64,000 bases of DNA from an uncultured Prevotella sp. GTDB lineage: Bacteria > Bacteroidota > Bacteroidia > Bacteroidales > Bacteroidaceae. The stretch is taken from contig CALUGQ010000027.1 in assembly GCA_944320235.1 (NCBI GenBank), positions 1 to 64,000 of the forward strand, read 5' to 3'. Below are positions 35,889 to 43,757 of this stretch, piece by piece (position 1 is the first letter of the stretch; every line of letters begins with the position of its first letter). The notes below the pieces were generated by a model. It saw nothing but the letters and a program-made list of their open reading frames with translations. It ran no database searches and had not been told where the DNA came from. A program made the translations under genes and the position numbers.

Positions 35889-35972
35889 AGGCCGGCCGTT
35901 TTGGATTCCGAGATGGGCCGTTTCGCCCTGCAAGACGGGCCGTTTGACAGCGCAAAACGGCGCGTTTTGAAA
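35889..35972 (+). repeat. Array D of the 22-bp phased palindrome family
   Basis: Four units have reference positions 35892, 35914, 35936 and 35958. The last two, AGACGGGCCGTTTGA and AAAACGGCGCGTTTTG, are near-perfect palindromes. The array starts 10 bp after the PAP2 stop and ends 30 bp before queA, filling almost all of the gap. Confidence 0.75.
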
Positions 35973-36001
35973 ACCGATGAGAAATAATACGAAAAGTGAC
36001 G

Positions 36002-37216
36002 ATGGAAACAAGACACATACATATAAGAGACTATGATTATCCGCTGCCCGATGGGCGCATTGCCAAGTTCCCTCTTGCCGAGCGTGACAGTTCCAAACTG
36101 CTTGTATATGACCATGGGGAAATTGGCGAAGACACTTTCTGCAACCTTCCCACCCACTTGCCGTCAGGGGCATTGATGGTGTTCAACAACACCAAGGTCA
36201 TCCAGGCCCGCATACATTTCCGCAAGGAGACGGGGGCGCTTATCGAGGTGTTCCTGCTTGAGCCGGCAGCCCCTGCCGATTACGAGCAGATGTTCCAGGC
36301 CACCGGCCGGTGTTCATGGTATTGCCTTGTGGGCAACTTGAAGAAATGGAAGGACGGCAGGCTCAGCAGGCTTTTCTCCGTCGGCGGGCGCGACGTCTGC
36401 CTTACAGTTGAGCGTGTGGGCGAGAAGCATACAAGCCAACGGATAGATTTCAGTTGGGATGCCGCCGACGTTCCATTTGCCGAAATCCTCGATGCAATAG
36501 GCGAACTGCCAATTCCCCCTTACCTGAACCGCAAGACAGAGGAGAGCGACAAGACCACTTACCAGACCGTTTACTCAAAGGTCAAGGGCAGTGTGGCGGC
36601 TCCCACCGCCGGGCTGCACTTCACCGACCGCGTGCTTGCTTCCATCGATGCGCGCGGCATAGAGCGCGAGGAGCTGACGCTCCATGTCGGCGCAGGAACG
36701 TTCAAGCCTGTCAAGAGCGACGAGATAGCCGGCCACGAAATGCACACTGAGTATATCTGCGTGCATCGCCACACCATCGAGAGGCTGATAGCCCACAACG
36801 GGCAGGCCATAGCCGTGGGCACCACGAGCGTGCGCACGCTGGAGAGCCTTTATTACATGGGCCTGCGCCTGTCGCGTAATCCCGGGCTGACCGAGGAGCA
36901 ACTGCATATTGGCCAATGGGAACCTTACGACACCGTAGCCTCGCTGGCTCCTGTCGAGGCCCTGCGCTGTTTGCTAGGCTTCCTTGACCGCCATGGCCTC
37001 AGTTCGTTGCATACGAGCACGCAGATAATGATAGCACCCGGCTATGACTACAAGATCGTGAAGATGCTCGTCACCAATTTCCATCAGCCGCAGAGCACGC
37101 TGTTGCTGCTTGTGAGCGCATTCGTGCATGGTGACTGGCGGAGAATATATGATTACGCCCTGGCTCATGACTTCAGGTTCCTGAGCTATGGTGACAGTTC
37201 ATTGTTGATACCTTGA
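36002..37216 (+). CDS. queA: S-adenosylmethionine:tRNA ribosyltransferase-isomerase
   Basis: Builds the epoxyqueuosine precursor in tRNA by transferring ribosyl from SAM. 404 residues. Typical motifs are DYPLPDGRIAKFPLAERDSS near the start, VFNNTKVIQARIHF, LPIPPYLNR, the SVAAPTAGLHFT segment and HVGAGTFKPVKS. The middle is slightly expanded. ATG 36002 chosen; GTG 35996 is also in frame. Its upstream region is almost entirely array D. Confidence 0.95.
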   Translation: METRHIHIRDYDYPLPDGRIAKFPLAERDSSKLLVYDHGEIGEDTFCNLPTHLPSGALMVFNNTKVIQARIHFRKETGALIEVFLLEPAAPADYEQMFQATGRCSWYCLVGNLKKWKDGRLSRLFSVGGRDVCLTVERVGEKHTSQRIDFSWDAADVPFAEILDAIGELPIPPYLNRKTEESDKTTYQTVYSKVKGSVAAPTAGLHFTDRVLASIDARGIEREELTLHVGAGTFKPVKSDEIAGHEMHTEYICVHRHTIERLIAHNGQAIAVGTTSVRTLESLYYMGLRLSRNPGLTEEQLHIGQWEPYDTVASLAPVEALRCLLGFLDRHGLSSLHTSTQIMIAPGYDYKIVKMLVTNFHQPQSTLLLLVSAFVHGDWRRIYDYALAHDFRFLSYGDSSLLIP

Positions 37217-37235
37217 AACAAATAATGCAAGATAT

Positions 37236-38315
37236 ATGAAGATAGGAGATAAGGTGCGCTTCTTGAGCGAAGTCGGCGGCGGGCGTGTCGCCGGTTTCCA
37301 GGGAAAGGACATCGTGCTGGTGGAGGACGAGGACGGCTTCCAGGTTCCTACCAGCATAAGCGACGTGGTTGTGGTCGACAACGATGACTACAGCACGCGC
37401 CGTGTGGTGGAGAACAAGATGAAGCAGGCTGAGGCTGAGGCCGCTGCCGGCGAAGACCAGGATTACGACCCGGCAGACCGCCCCATAACGTTCAAGCCTC
37501 CCGTGGAGGAGCGCAAAGGCGGCGACAGGCTCAGTGCATACCTGGCTTTTGTGCCTATGGACTTGAAGGCCATTACTTCGACGCGCTTTGAAGCATATTT
37601 TGTAAACGACAGCAATTATTATATGCGGTATGTCTATCTTGTGGCCGATGGCGCGAGCTGGCATCTGCGCTCAACAGGCGAAGCCGAGCCAAACACGAAG
37701 CTCTTCATCGAAGAGTTCGGGCGCGAAGACCTTGGCTCCATGGAGCGTGTGTGCGTGCAGCTGATGGCTTATAAGCGCGAGAAACCTTTCCTTATGAAGC
37801 CGGCAGTGGATGTGCAGTTTCGCGTGGACAGTGTGAAGTTCTACAAACTCCACACTTTCCAGGAGAATGATTTTTTCGAGCAGCCGGCGTTGGTGTATAC
37901 CATCATAGAGAACGACAAGCCAGCCAGGCCATTGGTTGTAGATGCAAAGAAACTGAAGCAGGAAATGATGGGCAAGGCAGCTGCCGATGCGCAGCCTTCG
38001 CACAAGCCTTCGCAGCCGAAAGATGACAAGAACACCCCCGTTGTCGTTGACCTGCACGCCAGTGAGCTGCTCGAAACGACCTCTGGTATGTCGGCAGCCG
38101 ACATACTTAACTACCAGCTAGAGGCTTTCCGAAACACGATGAAGCAATATGAAAAGCAGAAAGGCAAGAAGATAGTGTTCATACACGGCAAGGGTGAAGG
38201 CGTATTGCGCCATGCCTTGGTCAACGAATTGCGTTACCGCTACAAGCAATGCCAGTACCAGGATGCCTCATTCCAAGAGTATGGTTACGGGGCGACGCAA
38301 GTTACAATAAAGTGA
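37236..38315 (+). CDS. DUF2027 / Smr-domain protein
   Basis: 359 residues. The N-terminal DUF2027 region starts with an SH3-like segment (MKIGDKVRFLSEVGGGRV) and runs to about residue 225. After a charged linker a C-terminal Smr domain (about 268-359) has VVVDLHASEL and the HGKGEGVLR loop. Smr domains are nucleic-acid endonuclease or nicking modules in MutS2 and related proteins. No MutS part is present. It lies in a run with queA and nadE, with gaps of 19 and 7 bp. Function uncertain. Confidence 0.85.
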   Translation: MKIGDKVRFLSEVGGGRVAGFQGKDIVLVEDEDGFQVPTSISDVVVVDNDDYSTRRVVENKMKQAEAEAAAGEDQDYDPADRPITFKPPVEERKGGDRLSAYLAFVPMDLKAITSTRFEAYFVNDSNYYMRYVYLVADGASWHLRSTGEAEPNTKLFIEEFGREDLGSMERVCVQLMAYKREKPFLMKPAVDVQFRVDSVKFYKLHTFQENDFFEQPALVYTIIENDKPARPLVVDAKKLKQEMMGKAAADAQPSHKPSQPKDDKNTPVVVDLHASELLETTSGMSAADILNYQLEAFRNTMKQYEKQKGKKIVFIHGKGEGVLRHALVNELRYRYKQCQYQDASFQEYGYGATQVTIK

Positions 38316-38322
38316 TTGGCTT

Positions 38323-40263
38323 ATGAAATACGGATTAGTGACAGTTGCGGCGGCCGTGCCGTCGGTGCGTGTGGCCGATACGGAATTTAACCTGCGTGCC
38401 ATCGAGTGCCAGGTGGCCCGTGCCGAAGGCATGGGGGTGGAGGTAATGTGTTTCCCCGAGTTGAGTCTCACAGGCTATTCATGCCAGGACCTGTTCGGTT
38501 CGCAGCTTCTTGTCGACAAGGCAGAGGAGGCCTTGCTGCAACTGCTTGATTTCACGCGAAAGTTAGATGTCATCTCGATTGTAGGCATGCCCGTGGCCGC
38601 TGGCGGCTTGTTGCTCAATTGTGCCGTCGTGGTCCAGAAAGGATGCCTGCTTGGCATCGTCCCGAAGACATACTTGCCCAACTACAATGAGTTTTACGAA
38701 AAGCGCTGGTTTGCCTCGGCCCGCGACCTGCGCCCAACAGAGATATGTCTGGCAGGCAACACAATAGTGGTGTCGCCAGAGCCAAAGGTGTTTGCAACTG
38801 GCGACGGGATGCGCTTTGGCATTGAGGTATGCGAGGACGTATGGTCTCCTGTGCCTCCGAGCGACAATCTCGCCCTGGCCGGGGCCGACGTGGTGTTCAA
38901 CCTGTCGGCCAGCAACGAGCTTATAGGCAAGCATGCTTATTTGAAGTCGCTGCTCGCCCAGCAGAGCGCGCGCACCATGTGCGGATATGTTTATGCAGGT
39001 TGCGGCTTTGGCGAGAGCACCCAGGATGTAGTATATGGCGGCAATGCCATGGTTTATGAGAACGGGCGGCTGTTGTGTGAGGGCAACCGCTTCTCGCTGG
39101 AACCACAGCTGCTAGTCACGCAGGTCGATGTAGACCGCCTGCGCTCTGAGCGGAGAGCTAATACTACGTTTGTCAACGCATCGCGTTCTGCCTCGGCCTC
39201 GGTAGTGCAGGCAAAGCCGGTGGAATCGCGCGACTTCGTGTTTTTGCGCGATGTCAATCCCCTGCCTTTCATTCCCAAGGGAGATGACATGGCGGATTCG
39301 TGCGAGGAGATACTCAATATCCAGACATTGGGGCTTGTGCAGCGTCTGGCTCACACAAAGAGTCGCAATGTTGTGGTGGGCATAAGTGGCGGACTTGATT
39401 CAACGCTGGCATTGCTGGTTTGTGTGCGTGCTTTTGACAAGTTGAAGCTTGACCGCAGGGGGATAATAGGGGTTACGATGCCTGGTTTTGGCACAACAGA
39501 CAGGACGCACTCTAATGCGGTAAGCCTCATGCAGTCGTTGGGGGTGACACAGCGCGAGATTAGCATTGCTGCCAGCGTGGAACGCCATTTTCACGACATA
39601 GGTCATGACATTGACGTGCATGACGTGACATACGAGAACAGCCAGGCGCGCGAAAGGACGCAGATACTGATGGATTTGTCTAACGAGCTTGGCGGGTTTG
39701 TGGTCGGAACGGGCGACCTCAGTGAGCTTGCCTTGGGTTGGGCAACGTATAACGGCGACCATATATCAATGTATGGTGTAAATGCAGGCGTGCCAAAAAC
39801 GCTCATACGCCATCTCGTTCGCTACGTTGCAATGACCGATGTAGATGAAAAGTCGCGTGCCACATTGCTCGACATAATAGACACTCCGATAAGTCCGGAA
39901 CTGATACCGGCTGACGATAGTGGCAACATCAAGCAGAAGACGGAAGACTTGGTTGGCCCATATGAGCTGCATGACTTCTTTTTTTATTATTTCGTTAGGT
40001 ACGGTTTCCGTCCTTCTAAGATATATATGCTTGCGTGTCGGGCATTCAACGGGGCTCATCCCGAGGCCGGGAAATACGACGATGGCACAATAAAGCAATG
40101 GTTGCGCACGTTCTTCAGGCGGTTCTTCAGCCAGCAGTTCAAGCGTTCATGCCTCCCCGACGGCCCGAAGGTCGGCAGCGTGAGCTTAAGCCCAAGGGGC
40201 GATTGGCGCATGGCCAGCGATGCTTCTGCTTCAATCTGGCTGAAGGAATGTGATGAGTTGTAA
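38323..40263 (+). CDS. nadE: Glutamine-dependent NAD+ synthetase
   Basis: Amidates nicotinate adenine dinucleotide to NAD+. 646 residues. The N-terminal nitrilase-like glutaminase (about 1-290) has a Glu in CFPELSLTGYS, a Lys in PKTYLPNYNEFYEKRWF and the catalytic Cys near 170 in GIEVCEDVW. The C-terminal synthetase domain has the ATP loop GISGGLDST at about 351-359 and GTGDLSELALGW. It ends the queA-Smr-nadE run. Confidence 0.96.
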   Translation: MKYGLVTVAAAVPSVRVADTEFNLRAIECQVARAEGMGVEVMCFPELSLTGYSCQDLFGSQLLVDKAEEALLQLLDFTRKLDVISIVGMPVAAGGLLLNCAVVVQKGCLLGIVPKTYLPNYNEFYEKRWFASARDLRPTEICLAGNTIVVSPEPKVFATGDGMRFGIEVCEDVWSPVPPSDNLALAGADVVFNLSASNELIGKHAYLKSLLAQQSARTMCGYVYAGCGFGESTQDVVYGGNAMVYENGRLLCEGNRFSLEPQLLVTQVDVDRLRSERRANTTFVNASRSASASVVQAKPVESRDFVFLRDVNPLPFIPKGDDMADSCEEILNIQTLGLVQRLAHTKSRNVVVGISGGLDSTLALLVCVRAFDKLKLDRRGIIGVTMPGFGTTDRTHSNAVSLMQSLGVTQREISIAASVERHFHDIGHDIDVHDVTYENSQARERTQILMDLSNELGGFVVGTGDLSELALGWATYNGDHISMYGVNAGVPKTLIRHLVRYVAMTDVDEKSRATLLDIIDTPISPELIPADDSGNIKQKTEDLVGPYELHDFFFYYFVRYGFRPSKIYMLACRAFNGAHPEAGKYDDGTIKQWLRTFFRRFFSQQFKRSCLPDGPKVGSVSLSPRGDWRMASDASASIWLKECDEL

Positions 40264-40371
40264 TGGCGTAGGCGATTGTGGCTGCCTTGAGGAAACAGTC
40301 CTAATGCTTAAAAAGGCTTAAAGAACTGATGGTTTTAGCCCAATGCCACCTCTCATTGGCATATAAATTAA

Positions 40372-40436
40372 TAACTTTACTGCCCCAAAGCGGTGCTTCT
40401 GTTTTGTAGACATGCAGGATATATACCGTTTGGGGA
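40372..40436 (+). promoter_or_regulatory. Possible promoter and 5' leader hairpin of the sigma-70 gene
   Basis: TAACTTTA (40372-40379) differs from TAnnTTTG only in the last base. Just after it, CCCCAAAGCGGT (40383-40394) can pair with ACCGTTTGGGG (40425-40435; one bulged G) around a 30-nt loop. The right arm abuts the purine-rich GGGGAGGAA ahead of the start at 40456. Confidence 0.45.
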
Positions 40437-40455
40437 GGAAATTAAATTGACAGCA

Positions 40456-41163
40456 ATGCAAGATAACGAAAGGAAAACGCTTGACAAGTATATCGTAGAG
40501 ATATGCAAGGAGCAGGTGCTTACGGTTGAAGAAGAAAAGGAACTTGCTGCGAAAATAGCTTGTGGAGACGCTAAGTCGCTAAACAAGCTGGTCACAGCCA
40601 ACCTCCGTTTCGTGGTATCTATGGCCAACAAGTACCAAGGGCAGGGCGTGGCGATAGAGGATTTGGTTAGTGAAGGCAACATTGCCTTGATGAAAGCGGC
40701 CGCCAAGTATGATGCCTCGCGAAGCCGTTTTGTGTCATATGCTGTGCCTATAATACGCCGCCAGATGGAGCAAGCACTGGAGACGCAAGGCGCATTGTAC
40801 AAGATTCCGCGCGCAGAAGCCACTGCAGGTGAAAGGCGCAGGAGCCATGCTCTCTCGGTTGACGCCCCTCTTGGTGGTCGTGAAAACGTCAATTTACTGA
40901 GCCTTTTGGTAAACCCCAATGCCCCTGAGGCCGATGCTCACTTTGGTGAAGTGGAGCAAAGTGTGGCATTGGATGAGGTTTTGAATCGCCTTGACGAGCG
41001 TGAGCGTGCTGTAATTTCAGGCCTGTTCGGCATCGGCCGTGAGCGTTTGGCCATGGCTGAGCTGGCAGCAGAGATGGGTTTGAAGCGTGAAAGAGTGCGC
41101 CAAATAAGAAACAAGGCAATAAGAAAATTGTCAAAGCTGGTAAAAGAAAGTGATGAACGGTAA
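40456..41163 (+). CDS. Sigma-70 family RNA polymerase sigma factor (divergent, non-primary)
   Basis: 235 residues, with regions 1.2, 2, 3 and 4 in primary-sigma order: DKYIVEICKEQVLTVEEEKE, LVTANLRFVVSMANKYQGQG, IEDLVSEGNIALMKAAAKYD, and the helix-turn-helix LAAEMGLKRERVRQIRNKAI. In region 2.3/2.4 the usual SYAVWWIRQ is replaced by SYAVPIIRRQ (about 93-102), so both promoter-melting tryptophans are absent. It therefore looks like an alternative factor. ATG 40456 chosen; a GTG at 40393 would add 21 residues but lies in the leader hairpin. Confidence 0.88.
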   Translation: MQDNERKTLDKYIVEICKEQVLTVEEEKELAAKIACGDAKSLNKLVTANLRFVVSMANKYQGQGVAIEDLVSEGNIALMKAAAKYDASRSRFVSYAVPIIRRQMEQALETQGALYKIPRAEATAGERRRSHALSVDAPLGGRENVNLLSLLVNPNAPEADAHFGEVEQSVALDEVLNRLDERERAVISGLFGIGRERLAMAELAAEMGLKRERVRQIRNKAIRKLSKLVKESDER

Positions 41164-41178
41164 GGCAATCCTCCATTT

Positions 41179-41337
41179 ATGAATGACGAAGTGAGACTTA
41201 GCGAGACGGACAGCTATAAGCGTGACCGCTTGATACGGGTCATAGAGCGAAGTGTTGAAAGCATGACGCTGAAAGAATTGGAAGCCTTGGGTTACGATAT
41301 GTTCACCAAAGGCTACATAAATGCCGATGAGCTATAA
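41179..41337 (+). CDS. Small hypothetical protein, 52 aa
   Basis: ATG 41179 opens a 52-codon frame, MNDEVRLSETDSYKRDRLIR onwards to GYINADEL, and ends with TAA. It begins 15 bp after the sigma factor stop, with CCTCC just upstream. The composition is helical and charged, with no Cys and no membrane segment. Coupling to the sigma gene makes a regulator or binding partner possible, but this is speculation. Confidence 0.6.
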   Translation: MNDEVRLSETDSYKRDRLIRVIERSVESMTLKELEALGYDMFTKGYINADEL

Positions 41338-41340
41338 GTC

Positions 41341-41390
41341 AATGTCAAGCCTTGAAGCAATGGCCAGTGTTGCTTTATGGGCTTGACATT
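41341..41390. terminator. Long imperfect hairpin between convergent genes
   Basis: AATGTCAAGCC (41341-41351) pairs with GGCTTGACATT (41380-41390). Inside, AAGCAA pairs with TTGCTT. No T-tract follows, so it may be a bidirectional terminator, an mRNA end stabiliser or a structured RNA. Confidence 0.5.
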
Positions 41391-41426
41391 AGCCCATTGT
41401 TGCCTTGATGGGTATGAAAGTTGTCA

Positions 41427-41960
41427 TTAATGGCTGTCAGTTTCAGTGCCACGGAGGATTATGCTTGTTGCCCCGATTGTGAAAAGTGTACCGTCTTCAA
41501 TGACCCTTCGCTCGCGGTCCCCTAGAATCTCGTTGTGTACAAATGTTCCGGTGTTGCTTGGTCCATCCCTTAGTACGTATTTCAATTTGCCGTTTTTGTC
41601 GTAACTGACGTTTATTATGCAATGGGTTGTGTCAATGCTTGGGTCGTTTGTTTCGATGGGGGTGTTGATTTTGCTGCCTTTCATGTAGCGCCCGATGACG
41701 TTGTCGCCAATTTGCAAGGGGATTACTTGCTTGTAGTGGAATACGTTTTCGATGACGATTATTGCCCCAACATTGCTGTCTTTGAGGTTCTCTTCTACTT
41801 TCTCCTCTTTCTGCAATGCACGGAGCTTAGACACACCGATACGAATTGTGAATTGCTTTCCGCACTGCGGACATTCGAAAACGAGCGATTGGCCGTTTTC
41901 ATACTTAGTCTCATCGAAAGCTACGTAGTTGTCGCATTTAGGGCATCTGACTCTTTTCAT
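41427..41960 (-). CDS. Zinc-ribbon / FHA-domain protein
   Basis: 177 residues. The N-terminal zinc ribbon has Cys 6, 9, 30 and 33 (RCPKCDNYV, FECPQCGK). The FHA domain (about 75-170) shows GRYMKGSKINTPIETNDPSIDTTHCII and NTGTFVHNEILGDRERRVIEDG. FHA domains bind phosphothreonine peptides. Its ATG overlaps the end of the upstream HU-SPOR gene by 4 bp, so the two are made together. No kinase gene is in the window. Confidence 0.9.
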   Translation of the reverse strand: MKRVRCPKCDNYVAFDETKYENGQSLVFECPQCGKQFTIRIGVSKLRALQKEEKVEENLKDSNVGAIIVIENVFHYKQVIPLQIGDNVIGRYMKGSKINTPIETNDPSIDTTHCIINVSYDKNGKLKYVLRDGPSNTGTFVHNEILGDRERRVIEDGTLFTIGATSIILRGTETDSH

Positions 41961-43048
41961 CGTTTTTTATAAACCCAAGCTTGTTCGAAATACTTGTTGT
42001 TTTTGATATTGCGCAATGTGTCGTATGCGTCGGATTCTTTCTCATACAAGCCATAAACCACGCGAACTATGTCGTTATTGACATAGATGCAGGCATCATT
42101 CCATCCGTTATCATGGAGCTCGTCAACAAAAGCTTTGGCATTTTTCAGCGTGATGCAGCTTGCCAAGACAATGCAGTAGCCTGTTTGCTTTTCCTCTGAC
42201 AGAGTCATTGAATCTTTCTTTGCAGGTGTTCCTGATTCTTTTGCTTCTTTTACTTTAATCGAATCAAGCGTAGGTACAGCCTTGCTTGTCGGCAACTTTT
42301 CTGTCGGCATGGCATCCGGATATTGTGCTTTGCTTGCCAATTGGCTTGCATTCAGTAGGTGTTGTGACACAGATGCAACGTTCGTGCCGCCTTTGTAGCT
42401 GTTTGTTATTGGCGGCGTTATTGCCAGGAAAGCAATGAAAGCGGCGGCTATTGTTATGGCATTGCGAATCCATGCCACCTTAATCTTGACGACCTTGTCG
42501 TCGTCGATTGCAGCTTTCTCGATGTTGCACGCGCTCAATGCAATGTCCATGGTAGCAGAATCGTCACTTCCTTCTTGCGCTGTATGTTTGTGTTTTGAGT
42601 CTGAAAGGGTGGTTGTTGCTTGCCTGTTTGCAAGCCTCTTCATCTCAAAAGCTCCCAGTCCGTACAGCCATGGGGTGAGGATGCCAGCTTCGCATGGTTC
42701 AAACTCGTAGTTACCGTCACCGTTTAGTGATATTGTGCCTACGTCATTAATCTTGTAGCTTCCCTCGTTTTGTATGTGCTGTTTCAGTTCGTTTACTTCT
42801 TCCTCTATCCTGTTTACTGCTTCGGGGTAGCTCAAGTCGTAGGCTTCAACGTATGATTGCGCTAGGAGTGAGTCGTTCAGTTTCAGCTGCGGATTGAACC
42901 CTAGTGTCCTCAAAGGAGGCAGGAACATATTGTCCGACTCATCAAAGCGGGCTTCCACATGATGAGCCATGAAGCCTCCCAGGCCTGGCACTATGACACA
43001 TTCATAGTCAAGCAGCAATATCTCGATATGTCTTCCTAATTCTATCAC
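41957..43048 (-). CDS. HU-CCDC81-type / transmembrane / SPOR protein
   Basis: 363 residues from GTG 43048, giving MIELGRHIEILLLDYECVIV and then PGLGGF, the expected beginning of the bacterial HU-CCDC81 domain pair (about 1-145). A linker, one transmembrane helix (about 187-208) and a second linker follow. A C-terminal SPOR domain (about 288-363, CIVLASCITLKNAKAFVDEL) should bind denuded peptidoglycan at division sites. The upstream in-frame ATG at 43243 is rejected: the added sequence lacks the family pattern and contains the promoter. Overlaps the FHA gene. Predicted N-in, C-periplasmic. Confidence 0.88.
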   Translation of the reverse strand: MIELGRHIEILLLDYECVIVPGLGGFMAHHVEARFDESDNMFLPPLRTLGFNPQLKLNDSLLAQSYVEAYDLSYPEAVNRIEEEVNELKQHIQNEGSYKINDVGTISLNGDGNYEFEPCEAGILTPWLYGLGAFEMKRLANRQATTTLSDSKHKHTAQEGSDDSATMDIALSACNIEKAAIDDDKVVKIKVAWIRNAITIAAAFIAFLAITPPITNSYKGGTNVASVSQHLLNASQLASKAQYPDAMPTEKLPTSKAVPTLDSIKVKEAKESGTPAKKDSMTLSEEKQTGYCIVLASCITLKNAKAFVDELHDNGWNDACIYVNNDIVRVVYGLYEKESDAYDTLRNIKNNKYFEQAWVYKKR

Positions 43049-43053
43049 AAATG

Positions 43054-43085
43054 CAAAATTAAGAGTTTTTTGTGATATAGGCAAG
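43054..43085 (-). promoter_or_regulatory. Promoter of the HU-SPOR/FHA unit
   Basis: On the minus strand: CTTG (43085-43082), 20-bp spacer, TAATTTTG (43061-43054). The element ends only 5 bp before the GTG at 43048, implying an mRNA with almost no leader. Confidence 0.65.
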
Positions 43086-43124
43086 AGAAATAGAGGATAA
43101 AATGGCATAAAATGGAAAAAAGCA

Positions 43125-43155
43125 TTTCCCGATTCAAATATATTTGCTACATTTG
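43125..43155 (+). promoter_or_regulatory. Promoter of rfbC
   Basis: TTTC (43125-43128), 19-bp spacer, TACATTTG (43148-43155), 30 bp upstream of ATG 43185. Confidence 0.75.
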
Positions 43156-43184
43156 CAGTGATTTTTTCGCAACTATTTCTGACT

Positions 43185-43733
43185 ATGGAATACAAGGAAA
43201 CGGAAATAAAAGGTGTGTTTATCTTGGAACCTCGGGTGTTCAATGATTCCCGCGGCTATTTCTTCGAAGCGTGGAAGAACGACGATTTTGCCAAGAACAT
43301 AGGCAATGTAAGCTTCATTCAAGACAACGAGTCAAAGTCGTCATTCGGTGTGTTGCGCGGGCTTCACTACCAGAAAGGTGAGTTTTCGCAGGCCAAGCTT
43401 GTTAGGGTTATCAAGGGCAAGGTGCTCGATGTGGCCGTGGATATGCGGAAGGGCAGCCCTACATTCGGCAGGCACGTCATGGTGGAGCTGAGCGAAGCCA
43501 ACAAGCGGCAGTTTTTCATACCCCGGGGCTTTGCCCATGGGTTCCTCGTCTTGAGCGAAGAAGCCATCTTCACATATAAGGTTGACAATGTATATGCACC
43601 GCAGCATGAGGCGAGCGTGCGTTTTGACGACCCCGCGCTTGGCATAAAATGGCCGATAGCCAGCAAGGACATGAAATTGAGCGAAAAGGATTTGAATGCT
43701 TCCTTGTTTGCCGATGCTGAGTATTTTGACTGA
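43185..43733 (+). CDS. rfbC: dTDP-4-dehydrorhamnose 3,5-epimerase
   Basis: Third enzyme of dTDP-L-rhamnose synthesis. 182 residues with the cupin fold: VFNDSRGYFFEAW, QDNESKSSFGVLRGLHYQ (active-site His), RVIKGKVLDVAVDMRKGSPTFG and IPRGFAHGFLVLSE. rfbA, rfbB and rfbD are not in the window. It is followed 24 bp later by ugd, so the unit provides nucleotide-sugar precursors. ATG 43185 agrees with the promoter at 43148. Confidence 0.96.
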   Translation: MEYKETEIKGVFILEPRVFNDSRGYFFEAWKNDDFAKNIGNVSFIQDNESKSSFGVLRGLHYQKGEFSQAKLVRVIKGKVLDVAVDMRKGSPTFGRHVMVELSEANKRQFFIPRGFAHGFLVLSEEAIFTYKVDNVYAPQHEASVRFDDPALGIKWPIASKDMKLSEKDLNASLFADAEYFD

Positions 43734-43757
43734 ATGTATAACGTTTAATGTTTCTTT

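Noticed and set aside
41427-43048. Recently acquired island (AT-richer FHA/HU-SPOR pair)
   Set aside because: Composition differs only mildly from neighbours and both genes are usual in the lineage; no borders, repeats or mobility genes are seen.
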